DNA from: a bacterium
GTDB taxonomy: Bacteria; Vulcanimicrobiota; Vulcanimicrobiia; Vulcanimicrobiales; SCRA01
Reading direction: 5' to 3'
DNA: 46,940 nt
Assembly: GCA_004297985.1 (NCBI GenBank)
Contig: SCRA01000011.1
Location: 1 to 46,940, forward strand
Shown: positions 37,039 through 45,062 of the stretch, piece after piece
Position numbering within the stretch: the stretch's first letter is position 1
Layout: the number at the start of each line of letters is the position of its first letter
Program-made: the position numbers and the translations under genes
Notes under the pieces: generated by a model
What the model was told of the DNA's origin: nothing
What the model saw: only the letters and a program-made list of their open reading frames with translations
Database searches by the model: none

Positions 37039-38234
37039 ACGCAAGGTTCGAACGCGCACTGGCCGACGAGTTGGAGACCCTGAAAGCGGCCGGAACCTAC
37101 AAGCGGCTCCGCCACTTGACCACGCCGATGGCACCGCAGGTACACATGGAGGAGGCCGGTGAGGTGCTGGTCCTCTCCAGCAACAACTACCTGGGCCTGG
37201 CCGACGATCCGAAGGTCATCGAAGCAGGTGTAGCCGCACTGCGTACGTACGGCGCGGGTACGGCCAGCGTGCGCTTCATCTGTGGCACGTTCAACATCCA
37301 TCGCGAGCTCGAGGAAGAGTTGGCGCGTGCCTTCGGCTTTGGCGCTGCACTCACGTACGTCTCGTGCTGGAGCGCCAACACTGGGCTCATCCCGACGATC
37401 GCCGTCGAGGGAACGGCGATCCTCTCCGACGAGCTGAACCACGCCTCGATCATCGACGGTTGCCGTTTAGCGACCCAGGCCAAGCGTTTGCGCTACAAGC
37501 ACAGCGACATGATGGATCTCGAGGCGCGCCTTGCCGCGCTGCCGCGTGAGATGACGAAGTTCATCATCTCCGACGGCGTCTTCTCGATGGAGGGCGATCT
37601 GGCGAGACTTCCCGAGATCGTGGAGCTCGCGGAGCGCTACAATGCCGTCACGATCATCGATGATAGTCACGGCACCGGCGTGACTGGCAAGACGGGGCGC
37701 GGCACGATAGAACACTATGGTCTGGAGGGGCGCGTCGATATCCTCTCCGGGACGCTCGGCAAGGCGCTGGGCGGTGCGGCAGGCGGTTTCGTCTGCGGCT
37801 CGGCGAGCCTGATCGACATGCTGATCCAGCGCTCCCGCCCGCAGCTCTTCTCGAATGCCTTGCCCTGCACGGTTGCCGGCAGCGCCCTGGAGGCGCTCCG
37901 CACGCTAGAGAGCCACCCCGAGCTGGTCGACACGTTGCGCGAGAATACGCGCTGGTTCCGGGAGCGCCTGCGCGCCATCGGCTACCGCCCGCTCGACGGC
38001 GAAGCGGCGATCATCCCCATCATCGTGGGGGAGACTGCCTTCGCCATCGCGATGAGCGAGCGGCTGCTGCAGCGGGGGCTCTTCGTTACCGGCTTCGGGT
38101 ACCCCGTGGTGCCGGAGGGAACGGCGCGCATCCGCGTGCAGATGTCGGCGGCGCTTCAACGCTCGCAGCTCGAGCGGGCCTTGGATATCTTCGGGCACGT
38201 GGGGCGGGATCTCGGCCTCCTCGCTACTGCCTAA
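37035..38234 (+). CDS. kbl: Glycine C-acetyltransferase (2-amino-3-ketobutyrate CoA ligase)
   Basis: Splits 2-amino-3-ketobutyrate with CoA into glycine and acetyl-CoA, completing threonine breakdown begun by Tdh. A PLP fold-type I enzyme of 399 residues in the alpha-oxoamine synthase family. It has SSNNYLGLADDP, GAGTASVRFICGT, DELNHASIIDGCR and DDSHGTGVTGKTGRG. The PLP lysine is K243 in ILSGTLGKALGG. ATG 37035 overlaps tdh. Overlapping tdh-kbl pairs are a standard operon, which raises confidence in both. Confidence 0.97.
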   Translation: MNARFERALADELETLKAAGTYKRLRHLTTPMAPQVHMEEAGEVLVLSSNNYLGLADDPKVIEAGVAALRTYGAGTASVRFICGTFNIHRELEEELARAFGFGAALTYVSCWSANTGLIPTIAVEGTAILSDELNHASIIDGCRLATQAKRLRYKHSDMMDLEARLAALPREMTKFIISDGVFSMEGDLARLPEIVELAERYNAVTIIDDSHGTGVTGKTGRGTIEHYGLEGRVDILSGTLGKALGGAAGGFVCGSASLIDMLIQRSRPQLFSNALPCTVAGSALEALRTLESHPELVDTLRENTRWFRERLRAIGYRPLDGEAAIIPIIVGETAFAIAMSERLLQRGLFVTGFGYPVVPEGTARIRVQMSAALQRSQLERALDIFGHVGRDLGLLATA

Positions 38235-38311
38235 CGCCGTTCGGCCATCCGGGACGGCTGGTTGCTCGTATGAAGGGGGGTAGGAGAGCCCATCCGAATG
38301 GCGAGAGTACG

Positions 38312-38854
38312 ATGTCACGGAGCGTTGACGAAGGCCTCTTGGAACGCATCGCATCCGGTGACGCGACTGCGTTTTCCGCGCTCTACGATCGTTACGCCGA
38401 TCTGGTCTACGGCGTGGCGCGACGCATTCTGCGCAGTCCCGAGCAGGCACAGGACGTGACCCAGAGCGTCTTCCTCAAGGTCTGGAGCAGGCCGCAACTT
38501 TTCACGGGCGGGAGTTTCGGCGCGTGGGCAGCGCGCGTTGCGCGCAACGCCTCGCTGGACGTCGTACGATCGAGTGCCGTGCGGCTACGTGAGCCCGAAA
38601 TTCCCGCGACGCTTGCCGCCGCGGGAGAGCTGGAGGAGACGGTCTTCGCCGACGTGGATCGCGAGATCATCGTGCGTGCGGTCGCAGGTTTGCCGGAGGC
38701 GGAGCGCGTGGTGATCGAGCAGGCCTATTTCGGAGGCCTCACCTATCGACAGGTGGCGGAGCGTCTCGATACGCCGCTCGGCACGGTGAAAACGCGCATT
38801 CGCGCAGGGCTGCAACGCCTGCGCGGTGCCCTGCAGGAGGCGGTGACGCGATGA
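38312..38854 (+). CDS. ECF-type RNA polymerase sigma factor
   Basis: A 180-residue sigma factor with region 2 (about 10-80: AFSALYDRYADLVYGVARRIL, then AQDVTQSVFLKVWSRP) and region 4 (about 115-175: LPEAERVVIEQAYFGGLTYRQVAERL, GTVKTRIRAGLQRLR). ATG 38312 is preferred; upstream in-frame starts add residues without family similarity. The next gene, an anti-sigma factor, overlaps it by four bases, so the pair controls its own regulon. The SigK/RskA-like partner suggests an envelope or redox signal. Its target promoters cannot be read from one locus. Confidence 0.94.
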   Translation: MSRSVDEGLLERIASGDATAFSALYDRYADLVYGVARRILRSPEQAQDVTQSVFLKVWSRPQLFTGGSFGAWAARVARNASLDVVRSSAVRLREPEIPATLAAAGELEETVFADVDREIIVRAVAGLPEAERVVIEQAYFGGLTYRQVAERLDTPLGTVKTRIRAGLQRLRGALQEAVTR

Positions 38855-39525
38855 GCGGGATCGCCAGCCACGACGAGCTGCGCGACCTCGCGATGCTCTA
38901 TACCTTAGGGGCGTTGGAGACGAACCTCGCGGACTGCGCGGAGGCGCGAGCGATCGAAGCGCATCTGCACGAGTGCGACGCGTGCCGCGACGAGGTGGCG
39001 CTGGCCCAGGTCGGCACGGCGATGATCGCGCGGAGCGCTGCCGAAGCGCCGCCGCAGGAGTTGAAGCAGCGCCTGCTGGCGGCTGTCGCGGAGACTCCGC
39101 GACGCCATGGCAGCGGATCGAACATCGCGCGTTGGACCGCGGTTGCGGCGGCAATCACCGTACTTATCGCCTTCGCAATGCTGCTGCGCCCGCATCAGCC
39201 CTCCGAGGGACCGGTGGCGATCTATCTGCAGAGCGCCACCACGCAGGCTTCCGGGGTCGTGCGTGCCCCCGGCGGTGATGCGATGACCGTCGAGGTAGAG
39301 CACCTCGCGGCGCTCCCAGCGGGCGAGGTCTACCAGCTGTGGTCGATCGCTCCGGGGGCCAAGCCAGCGCCCGGGCCGACGTTTACGGCGGGGAGCCAAG
39401 GCACGGCGCACGTGACGATGCACGCGTCGCCCGAGAAAGGTCTGGTGATCGCGGTGACGATCGAGCCGGCGGGTGGTTCGCAGGCACCGACGACGCGACC
39501 ATTTCTCACCGGCGCTCTCCAGTGA
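38851..39525 (+). CDS. Membrane anti-sigma factor, RskA-like
   Basis: A 224-residue anti-sigma factor. The cytoplasmic zinc-binding anti-sigma domain has H38-x3-C42-x2-C45 (HLHECDAC). One transmembrane helix is at about 94-112. The extracytoplasmic RskA domain has LPAGEVYQLWSIAPGAKP and a final beta-rich part. It should hold the preceding sigma factor inactive until a signal triggers its release or cleavage. ATG 38851 overlaps the sigma stop. A hairpin likely to end transcription lies about 100 bp downstream. Confidence 0.93.
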   Translation: MSGIASHDELRDLAMLYTLGALETNLADCAEARAIEAHLHECDACRDEVALAQVGTAMIARSAAEAPPQELKQRLLAAVAETPRRHGSGSNIARWTAVAAAITVLIAFAMLLRPHQPSEGPVAIYLQSATTQASGVVRAPGGDAMTVEVEHLAALPAGEVYQLWSIAPGAKPAPGPTFTAGSQGTAHVTMHASPEKGLVIAVTIEPAGGSQAPTTRPFLTGALQ

Positions 39526-39623
39526 CGCGTCTAGCGCGCGGGCTCCTGCGGTACTTCCTCGGCGTACGGGCGGCGCCGCCTGTACCGGGTAACCGCGCGG
39601 CGTTCGCAATCGTACACAGCGAG

Positions 39624-39651
39624 TGGGGCCTCCGCGAACGCGGGGGCCCCA
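39624..39651. terminator. Hairpin between convergent genes, probable two-way terminator
   Basis: TGGGGCCTCCGCG (39624-39636) pairs with CGCGGGGGCCCCA (39639-39651), 13 positions with one G-T pair and a very tight loop. It lies between the anti-sigma gene and the convergent cupredoxin gene. There is no proper U run on either side, so termination strength is uncertain. The rest of the 147-bp gap shows nothing else. Confidence 0.5.
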
Positions 39652-39672
39652 TCTCATCGCGCGCGGCGATCG

Positions 39673-40299
39673 CTAGCAGTAGCCGCCGGGGCATGGATTT
39701 CCACCGCCGGAGGGCGGAGGCGTCGCTTGCGGACCCGGCGCGGCGCCGGCCTGGACGATCAGCACATCACGCATCGCGTTGCTGAGGTAGTGGTAGGCGC
39801 AGCCGATGAAGTACGTCCCTTGCGCGAGCGTGAAGGGGCCGGCGAGCTGCCCGCCGTTCAGCGAGCCGCTGGCGAAGCCCGCCCCGATGGTCGATCCGCC
39901 TGCCGCGCTTAGCGAGGGCGAAAGGCTGGGGAAGGGCGCTCCCGGCGTGACGCCGCTGGCGATTACGTCCAACGTGTGCGGTATGCTCGTCGCGAGGTTC
40001 TTCAGCATGACCTGCGCCCCAGGGGCGAAGGCGAGTACCTGCGAGCCGGTGCTCTGCGTGAAGCCGCCGACGAGGCCCCACGTCGGATCGGTAACTTGTC
40101 CGATGGTGCTCTGCGGCAGAGCCATCGAGATGACTTGTTGCGTCGACGTTGGAGGGCTGGTCGGCGACGGGTTACTCGAAGGAGGCGTGTAGGCGGTTCC
40201 GCCGCCTCCGCTGCCCCCGCCGCCGCAGGCGGCAAGCGCCGCAACGGCGGCGAACGCGGTGACGAGGATGCCCCTTCTGGCGAGTGCGGATGCAGACAT
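39673..40299 (-). CDS. Cupredoxin-like lipoprotein
   Basis: A 208-residue exported lipoprotein. The signal ends in ALAAC with lipid-anchor C25, then a Gly/Pro/Ser-rich linker (26-52). The C-terminal beta domain has type-1-copper ligands in the right order: H108 (SIPHTLD), C167 and H170 (FIGCAYH) and M176 (AMRDVLIV). The spacing C-x2-H-x5-M differs by one from plastocyanin. The last residues, NPC203PGGYC208, add a Cys pair. ATG 40299 has a perfect AAGGAG site. It should be an electron carrier outside the cell membrane, or a copper holder. The adjacent divergent Sco1 gene supports a copper role. Confidence 0.82.
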   Translation of the reverse strand: MSASALARRGILVTAFAAVAALAACGGGGSGGGGTAYTPPSSNPSPTSPPTSTQQVISMALPQSTIGQVTDPTWGLVGGFTQSTGSQVLAFAPGAQVMLKNLATSIPHTLDVIASGVTPGAPFPSLSPSLSAAGGSTIGAGFASGSLNGGQLAGPFTLAQGTYFIGCAYHYLSNAMRDVLIVQAGAAPGPQATPPPSGGGNPCPGGYC

Positions 40300-40350
40300 G
40301 GCTACTCCTTTGGGCGTGGTTCGGATCGTTGTCACGACGGTATGGCGCTC

Positions 40351-40418
40351 CACTGAAGAATGGCTGAAGCGAACTCGGGGGGGCGTGCACCGGCGCTGGT
40401 TTCAGTGTTTCTTCAACT
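40351..40418. promoter_or_regulatory. Two opposed operator-like boxes between cupredoxin and Sco1 genes
   Basis: On the plus strand TTCAGTGTTTCTTCAACT (40401-40418) and on the minus strand TTCAGCCATTCTTCAGTG (the complement of 40351-40368) share TTCAG-N3-TTC-TTCA. In each, TTCA recurs with an 11-bp period. They face opposite directions with centres 50 bp apart, within the 140-bp divergent promoter region. Direct repeats of 11 bp are the usual layout for OmpR/PhoB-family regulators. Which regulator binds is unknown. Confidence 0.5.
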
Positions 40419-40439
40419 CCATGCCGTACGTGAGAGGCG

Positions 40440-40979
40440 ATGAAACGACTCATCGCGCTCGCCATCCTCCTCGGCGTTGCGGCGCTCGGTGTCCCCGCGG
40501 CGGCCGCATCCCCCTTCGCCGCAAGCACCCTCCCGCTGATCGACCAGCGCGGCCAGCACTTCACGCTGACATCGCTCCATGGAAGGCCGGTCGTCATGAC
40601 GTTCGTGGCGACGCGTTGCAGCGACGCCTGTCCGCTGGCAGATGCCGCCTTCGCGCAACTGCAGCGGCGCCTGCCTGCGGCACATCGCGACGCGTTGCTG
40701 CTGACCGTGACGCTGGATCCGCGCTACGACACGCCGTTCGTGATGGCGCGCCAGGCTCAGGCGATGGGAGCGGATGTCCGGCGTTGGCGGTTGGCCAGCG
40801 GAACCATCGCTGACGTAACACGCCTCATGCGCGCCTTCGGCGTCGTTACGCAGACGGATGAGAAGGGCATTCCAGACGTGCATAGCACGGTGATCTTCCT
40901 GCTCGACCGCAAAGGGCGCTTGGCCAAGCAGTTGCTGCTCTCGACGAATACCGTTGATGCCGTACTCGCTGCGCTATGA
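40440..40979 (+). CDS. sco1: Sco1/SenC-family copper chaperone
   Basis: A 179-residue thioredoxin-fold protein with a signal peptide or anchor (1-23). The copper-binding motif is C60-S-D-A-C64-P in FVATRCSDACPLAD, and the third ligand H148 lies in IPDVHSTVIFLLDRKG. Sco1 proteins deliver copper to the CuA site of cytochrome c oxidase or keep its cysteines reduced; some supply copper to other extracytoplasmic proteins. It is divergent from the cupredoxin lipoprotein across shared operator-like boxes. ATG 40440 has GAGAGG close upstream. The 3' end meets a convergent small gene three bases on. Confidence 0.9.
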   Translation: MKRLIALAILLGVAALGVPAAAASPFAASTLPLIDQRGQHFTLTSLHGRPVVMTFVATRCSDACPLADAAFAQLQRRLPAAHRDALLLTVTLDPRYDTPFVMARQAQAMGADVRRWRLASGTIADVTRLMRAFGVVTQTDEKGIPDVHSTVIFLLDRKGRLAKQLLLSTNTVDAVLAAL

Positions 40980-40982
40980 GCG

Positions 40983-41192
40983 CTAATCGCGCGCCGCTTG
41001 GATCTCCGAGACGGCAGCGGCCAACGTTTCGTACAACGTTTTCCCTTCGGAGCTCCGATAGCACCCGTAGACGTTACCGTAGTCATACCACTCCGCGGTA
41101 ACGTTGCCGTTGTCCGGACGGACGTTGAGCGTGATCGGCCCGATCTTAGCCGCGAGCGTGCGCAGCATCTGGTCGGCGCGGTTGTCGCCCAT
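40983..41192 (-). CDS. Small conserved-looking protein, function unknown
   Basis: A 69-residue protein not recognised. It has TLNVRPDNGNVTAEWYDYGNVYGCY, then a helix ending EIQAARD, so it is a small alpha+beta protein without signal or membrane segment. The excellent AAGGAGG site six bases before ATG 41192 supports expression. It lies 11 bp downstream of a membrane protein gene on the same strand and is probably co-transcribed with it. Confidence 0.65.
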   Translation of the reverse strand: MGDNRADQMLRTLAAKIGPITLNVRPDNGNVTAEWYDYGNVYGCYRSSEGKTLYETLAAAVSEIQAARD

Positions 41193-41203
41193 CTCGCCCT
41201 CCT

Positions 41204-41698
41204 TCACGCGCTTGGAAGCGCCGCCGTACTGTACTGGCGCTGCAGGTGGATACGTAGACCGATCACCATCCCAACGGCTAGCCCAAGCGCCAGGGTACTC
41301 GCCAGCGCCGCGGAGGCCGTCAAGGGATGCGGCGAGGCCAGCGAGCCGGTGGCCATCTTGACGCCGAAGCGAAAGCCTAGCGCCGCGAGAAGGATCGCGA
41401 TGGCGATGGGATTGGCTTTGTAGGTGATGCGGCGAGCGCTTCGATCGACTTCGACGGTGCAGTGCGAGCCCTGTGCGATGCCGACGGGAATGCCCAGAGC
41501 AACGGCAAGTACTACCGCGGCTACCGCAAGCGGCGAGGAGAGATGGTCGACGGCGAGGATGGCCGCCGTGAGAATCAGGAAGATGGCCGGCGTAATCCAC
41601 ATGCCTACCGGCGAGACGCGCCGCTCGCGTGACTGGCGATAGGCCGCCACGACAAGAAAGGCGGCAACGACGAGTCCCGCGATGATGCCTTGGGCCAC
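41204..41698 (-). CDS. Membrane protein resembling CcdC/DUF1453
   Basis: A membrane protein of about 164 residues with four to five hydrophobic segments. The stretch from SRERRVSPVGMWITPAIFLIL through GIPVGIAQGSHCTVEVDRSARRITYKAN, followed by GFRFGVK, resembles the CcdC/DUF1453 family. The function of that family is unknown; it is linked by name to cytochrome c biogenesis in Bacillus. The start is taken as GTG 41698 (VAQGIIAGL). An open frame upstream runs into the tRNA promoter region and is proline-rich noise. This call rests on pattern memory, not a search. Confidence 0.62.
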   Translation of the reverse strand: MAQGIIAGLVVAAFLVVAAYRQSRERRVSPVGMWITPAIFLILTAAILAVDHLSSPLAVAAVVLAVALGIPVGIAQGSHCTVEVDRSARRITYKANPIAIAILLAALGFRFGVKMATGSLASPHPLTASAALASTLALGLAVGMVIGLRIHLQRQYSTAALPSA

Positions 41699-41825
41699 AG
41701 ATCCGCTCCCTCGAGTCCGTGTAGGGGTAGTGCGAACCCTTCTCGGACGCGCGAATCGCGCCCTCCCGCGCAGCAGTGACGTGGGCAGGAGGGGGGGCGG
41801 GGGTGGCGAACCCACGAGCCTCGAT

Positions 41826-41901
41826 GCGGGAGTAGCTCAGTTGGTAGAGCATCAGCTTCCCAAGCTGAGGGTCGCGAGTTCGAGCCTCGTCTCCCGCTCC
41901 A
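41826..41901 (+). tRNA. tRNA-Gly, anticodon CCC
   Basis: A complete 76-base cloverleaf. The acceptor GCGGGAG (41826-41832) pairs with CTCCCGC (41891-41897), and a discriminator T and encoded CCA follow (41899-41901). The D arm is AGCTC...GAGC with GTTGGT in the loop. The anticodon stem TCAGC/GCTGA encloses TTCCCAA, giving anticodon CCC for GGG codons. The T arm is GCGAG-TTCGAGC-CTCGT. It stands alone, followed by a terminator. Confidence 0.96.
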
Positions 41902-41905
41902 ATAC

Positions 41906-41940
41906 AAAGCCCCGCCCCGCAAGGGAGCGGGGCTTCTTGT
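41906..41940 (+). terminator. Rho-independent terminator of tRNA-Gly
   Basis: AAGCCCCGC (41907-41915) pairs perfectly with GCGGGGCTT (41927-41935), followed by CTTGT. It begins five bases after the CCA end of the tRNA. The stem could also serve the minus-strand gene that ends at 41956 only if read in reverse, where AAGCCCCGC is followed by TTTGTATT; it may therefore work in both directions. Confidence 0.85.
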
Positions 41941-41955
41941 AAAACGAGCGACGAC

Positions 41956-42270
41956 TTATGCGTGCACGGTGGCCGAACCCGCGTAACGCTCCAAACCGGC
42001 CATCACATCCTGCACGTTCATCGCGGGCGTGACTTCCACGCTGGCGTTGAGGCCGTTGAAGAACGGTTCGGCCACGACTGGAATATCGGATGGGCTGGCG
42101 AGATCGAAGAAGAACAATGCCGCTCGTTTGCCGCCCTCCGGCAGGAAGTAAGCGGCCTCTGGTTTCAGCGTCTCGTGAGCCGTCCGCATGATCTTCGCCA
42201 GGTCGCCGTTCTTGATCGCCTTGTTGCCGGCCTCGACGTCGATGGTGACTTTGAGGAGCATGCGCATCAT
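41956..42270 (-). CDS. Conserved-type small protein, function unknown
   Basis: A 104-residue protein with an MLLKVTIDVEAGNKAIKNGDLAKIM opening, a TLKPEAAYFLPEGGKRAALFFFDL core, then PVVAEPFFNGLNASVEVTPAMNVQDV. The beta-alpha-beta pattern suggests a ferredoxin-like or dimeric alpha/beta-barrel fold. I recall similar sequences in soil actinobacteria and acidobacteria but cannot name a function. ATG 42270 has GGGAGG five bases upstream and is preferred over the longer frame. It converges on the tRNA terminator. Confidence 0.78.
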   Translation of the reverse strand: MMRMLLKVTIDVEAGNKAIKNGDLAKIMRTAHETLKPEAAYFLPEGGKRAALFFFDLASPSDIPVVAEPFFNGLNASVEVTPAMNVQDVMAGLERYAGSATVHA

Positions 42271-42360
42271 CGTATCCTCCCGCGGCTGCTGCCGCGTGGC
42301 GTGCCTCATCCCATCACACTAGCATATGGCGGCGTGTGCGCAATGGTCTATTTGGGCTAA

Positions 42361-43278
42361 CTAAACGGCGCGCCGCTCTCGTGACTCGCGCAGCCTCCCT
42401 AGCAGCGCGAGGGCGCGGCCGTCGATCGCCGCAAGCCCCGCGAAGATGAGCAGCATGCCTGCGATGTCGCTCGCGGTCAGCCGCTCGCCTAGAAAGTTGA
42501 TGCCCAGCAGCAGCGCGCCGATGGGTACCAAGAACGTCACCAGCGAGACATTGGTGGCGCCCGCGGCGGCGAGGATGCGGAAGTACATCACATACGCGAT
42601 GGCGGTGCAGAGCAACGCTAGCGCGAGCATGGCGCTCCACGTCTCCCAGCTCGGCGCGGCCAGCCTCCATGGGCGGTCGGCCGCCAATGCCAGCGGGATC
42701 GTCAGCAGCGCCGATGCACTGAACTGGCCGGCAGCGGTCACCAGCGGCGATGTGTCCTTGAAACGGCGGCCGTAGATGCCGGCGAATCCATAGGAGGCAG
42801 CCGCTCCCAGAACGGCGAGCTGGGCGATGCTGCCGAGGCTCAGCCGATGTACGGCCGACGGCCCGATGAGCACGATGACGCCGAGAAGGCAGAAGAGGGC
42901 ACCCACGATCTTCTTTGCCGTCAGGCGCTCCTCGCGCGTCAGCACATGTGCGAGGAGGATGGTGAACAGCGGCGTCGTGGCATTAAGAATCGCTGCCAAA
43001 CCGCTGGCGATGCGCGTCTCACCCCAGGCGATCAGCGTGAACGGGATCACGTTGTTCAGCGCGCCCATGACGAAGAACGCTCCCCACGCACGAGGCGAGG
43101 TAGGCATGCGCAGACCGCTGAGGTAGACGATAGCCAGCAGGGCGATGGCGGCGAAACTCACGCGCCCCAGCACGACGGTCAGCGGCGGAAGGTGCTCGAC
43201 CAGCACTTTGTAGAGGAAGAACGACCCTCCCCAGATCGCGGCGAGGGCGAAGAGCAGGATCCACTCGACCCTGCCCAT
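42361..43278 (-). CDS. EamA-family (DMT) transporter
   Basis: A 305-residue drug/metabolite transporter with ten predicted helices in two EamA repeats: IWGGSFFLYKVLVEHLPP near the start, LNNVIPFTLIAWGETRIASGLAAILNATTPLFT, and in the second half CTAIAYVMYFRILAAAGATNVSLVTFLVPIGALLLGINFLGERL. These carriers export or import amino acids, purines and other metabolites; the substrate is not predictable. ATG 43278 has AAAGAG about nine bases before it; ATG 43305 is an alternative that adds nine residues. Confidence 0.92.
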   Translation of the reverse strand: MGRVEWILLFALAAIWGGSFFLYKVLVEHLPPLTVVLGRVSFAAIALLAIVYLSGLRMPTSPRAWGAFFVMGALNNVIPFTLIAWGETRIASGLAAILNATTPLFTILLAHVLTREERLTAKKIVGALFCLLGVIVLIGPSAVHRLSLGSIAQLAVLGAAASYGFAGIYGRRFKDTSPLVTAAGQFSASALLTIPLALAADRPWRLAAPSWETWSAMLALALLCTAIAYVMYFRILAAAGATNVSLVTFLVPIGALLLGINFLGERLTASDIAGMLLIFAGLAAIDGRALALLGRLRESRERRAV

Positions 43279-43414
43279 CGTCTGCGGCTCTTTCAAGACG
43301 AACATCCTTCCCGCGAATGCGTTCCGGAGAGAGAGAACACGCACTAGCAGCGATCGGTTACAATGAAGACGGTGCGTGTTGCGCTTACTCGGGTGCCCAG
43401 AAGAGAGGGACGCG

Positions 43415-44212
43415 ATGACGGAGAACGTTCTCGACCGGTTTCGTTTGAACGGGCGCGTGGCGTTGGTGGTGGGTGCGGGATCCGGAATCGGCCAGGCCAG
43501 TGCGCACGCGCTTGCCGACTGCGGAGCGAGCGTTGTCTGTGCCGATGCCCAGCGCGATGCCGCCGCGTCGACGGCAAGAGCAATCGTTGCCGCCGGCGGG
43601 CACGCAGAGGACGCGACGGTCGACATCGTCGACGGATCGGCGGTGCGAGCGCTGGTCGATGGCATCGTTGCGCGCCATGGCCGCCTCGACGCCGCCGTGA
43701 CGACACCGAGCATCAACGTCCGAAAGCGTCTTCTCGACTACACGTCGGCGGAGATCGATCGCGTGCTCTCCGTGAACCTCAAGGGGACGATCCATGTGAT
43801 GCAGAGCGCGGGGCGGGTGATGGCCGCGCAGGGCAGGGGGAGCATCGTCGCCTTCTCTTCGATTCGCTCGGTCACCACGGAGCCCGGTCAAGCGGTCTAC
43901 GCGGCTACGAAGGCGGGTACGGTGCAGCTCGTGCGTACCCTGGCGGCCGAACTCGGTACCAAAGGCGTGCGGGTCAATGCCGTGGCACCCGGTGCGATCG
44001 AGACGCCGCTCACCGCGCAGATCAAGAACGCTCCCGACTGGTACGTTGCTTACGCCGAGAAGAGCGTCTTCAAGCGTTGGGGAAAGCCCGACGAGATGGC
44101 TGCTGTCGTCGCGTTCCTCGTCTCCGACGCCGCTAGTTTCATTACCGGGTCCGTCATCTTCGCCGATGGCGGCTGGACGGCAGCCGACGGGCGTTTCGAC
44201 CCTACCGTCTGA
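43415..44212 (+). CDS. SDR-family oxidoreductase, classical active site
   Basis: A 265-residue short-chain dehydrogenase with all catalytic features: G20-A-G-S-G-I-G26, the NLKG Asn near 121, S148, Y162 and K166 (YAATK), then VNAVAPGAIETPL and a terminal SVIFADGGW. It contrasts with the SDR at the start of the window, whose Tyr is lost. The substrate is unknown. ATG 43415 has an AGAGAGGGA ribosome site. A TACAAT hexamer at 43359-43364 in the divergent spacer could be the -10 box, but no clear -35 box is seen. It ends eight bases before the convergent thioredoxin gene. Confidence 0.93.
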   Translation: MTENVLDRFRLNGRVALVVGAGSGIGQASAHALADCGASVVCADAQRDAAASTARAIVAAGGHAEDATVDIVDGSAVRALVDGIVARHGRLDAAVTTPSINVRKRLLDYTSAEIDRVLSVNLKGTIHVMQSAGRVMAAQGRGSIVAFSSIRSVTTEPGQAVYAATKAGTVQLVRTLAAELGTKGVRVNAVAPGAIETPLTAQIKNAPDWYVAYAEKSVFKRWGKPDEMAAVVAFLVSDAASFITGSVIFADGGWTAADGRFDPTV

Positions 44213-44220
44213 ACGCGACG

Positions 44221-44778
44221 CTACCCGTGTTTGGTGCCTTCGAGCACGACGGCGATCGCTCGCCCGGCGCCCTCGGCGTCGAGCTCGCCGAGGTGAACCT
44301 GGCGAACGACCCCGTTTGCGTCGAGAAAGATGGAGGTTGGGATGTCGGTGATGCCCCAGACTTTCGTCGCCTGTTCGTGGTCGAGCACGACGGGGAACGG
44401 GATGGCGTACCGTTTGATGAATGCTGGGAGCACCGAGGCGCTCTCGCTCATCGAGATGCCGAGCACCCGCAGGCCGCGCCCCGCGTAGCGCCGCGCGATT
44501 GAGACGATTGTCGGCATCTCCTCGTTGCACGGCTCGCACCACGTCGCAAAGCAGTTGATCCATGAAGGGTGGCCGCGCAGCGCGGCGAGCGTGAATTCAC
44601 GGCCGTCGGCCATCGGAGCGGTCATTGCGGGCATCGCGTGCCCCGGGGCGATCGTGCCGCGCGAGAACGAGGCCCGGGCGCGATCGCCGGCGGACTCTGC
44701 GGCCACGGCTGCGGCCAACAGGCCGGGGGCGAGCGCCGCGCCGGCGGCGAGACCAGAGAGAAATCGACCACGAATCAT
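44221..44778 (-). CDS. TlpA-type thioredoxin, exported
   Basis: A 185-residue thioredoxin-fold protein with a signal segment (about 1-28, with an RGRFLSGLAAGAALA start that is faintly Tat-like but has only one Arg pair broken by Gly). The redox motif is W80-C-E-P-C84 in CFATWCEPCNEEMPT. The cis-Pro loop is GITDIPTSIFLD. It belongs to the group that reduces or oxidises thiols outside the cytoplasm, like the other TlpA protein at 15.4 kb, from which it differs in sequence and motif. ATG 44778 is chosen because the residues before it have no family match; the ribosome site is weak. Confidence 0.87.
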   Translation of the reverse strand: MIRGRFLSGLAAGAALAPGLLAAAVAAESAGDRARASFSRGTIAPGHAMPAMTAPMADGREFTLAALRGHPSWINCFATWCEPCNEEMPTIVSIARRYAGRGLRVLGISMSESASVLPAFIKRYAIPFPVVLDHEQATKVWGITDIPTSIFLDANGVVRQVHLGELDAEGAGRAIAVVLEGTKHG

Positions 44779-44834
44779 CCCGTGGTCGGAGTACGCGGTG
44801 CCGAGGCGCCTTCCTTTGGGAGCGGACGAGCTGT

Positions 44835-45062
44835 CTACTCGTCGCCAGGGGTCGAGCGTCGGGCCCGTGCGGCGGAGACGATCTCGCGGCGGCACGGCGC
44901 GAGGGCTCGGGCAATCCGCGGGCGGATCTCGTCGCGGTAGACGTGCTCCGCCCGGTCCGGGGAGGCGCTGCCGTAGCTCAGCAAAGCATCGAGGACGGAT
45001 TCGTCCCGATAAGCGATCTCGTAGTAGGCGATATCGAGCGCTCGCTCGGCAGTTTCGTGCAT
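44835..45062 (-). CDS. Small hypothetical protein
   Basis: A 75-residue soluble protein rich in charged residues (METAERALDIAYYEIAYRDES-like helical start, then YRDEIRPRIARAL and a basic tail). I do not recognise it. ATG 45062 has a GGGGGA purine run about eight bases upstream; GTG 45110 in the same frame has no ribosome site. It could be co-transcribed with the thioredoxin gene 56 bp downstream. Codon use looks like that of its neighbours, but the call remains tentative. Confidence 0.45.
   Translation of the reverse strand: MHETAERALDIAYYEIAYRDESVLDALLSYGSASPDRAEHVYRDEIRPRIARALAPCRREIVSAARARRSTPGDE

Noticed and set aside
39526-39672. Possible small gene between the anti-sigma and cupredoxin genes
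   Set aside because: Short frames exist but have no ribosome site; the gap is best explained by the hairpin terminator.
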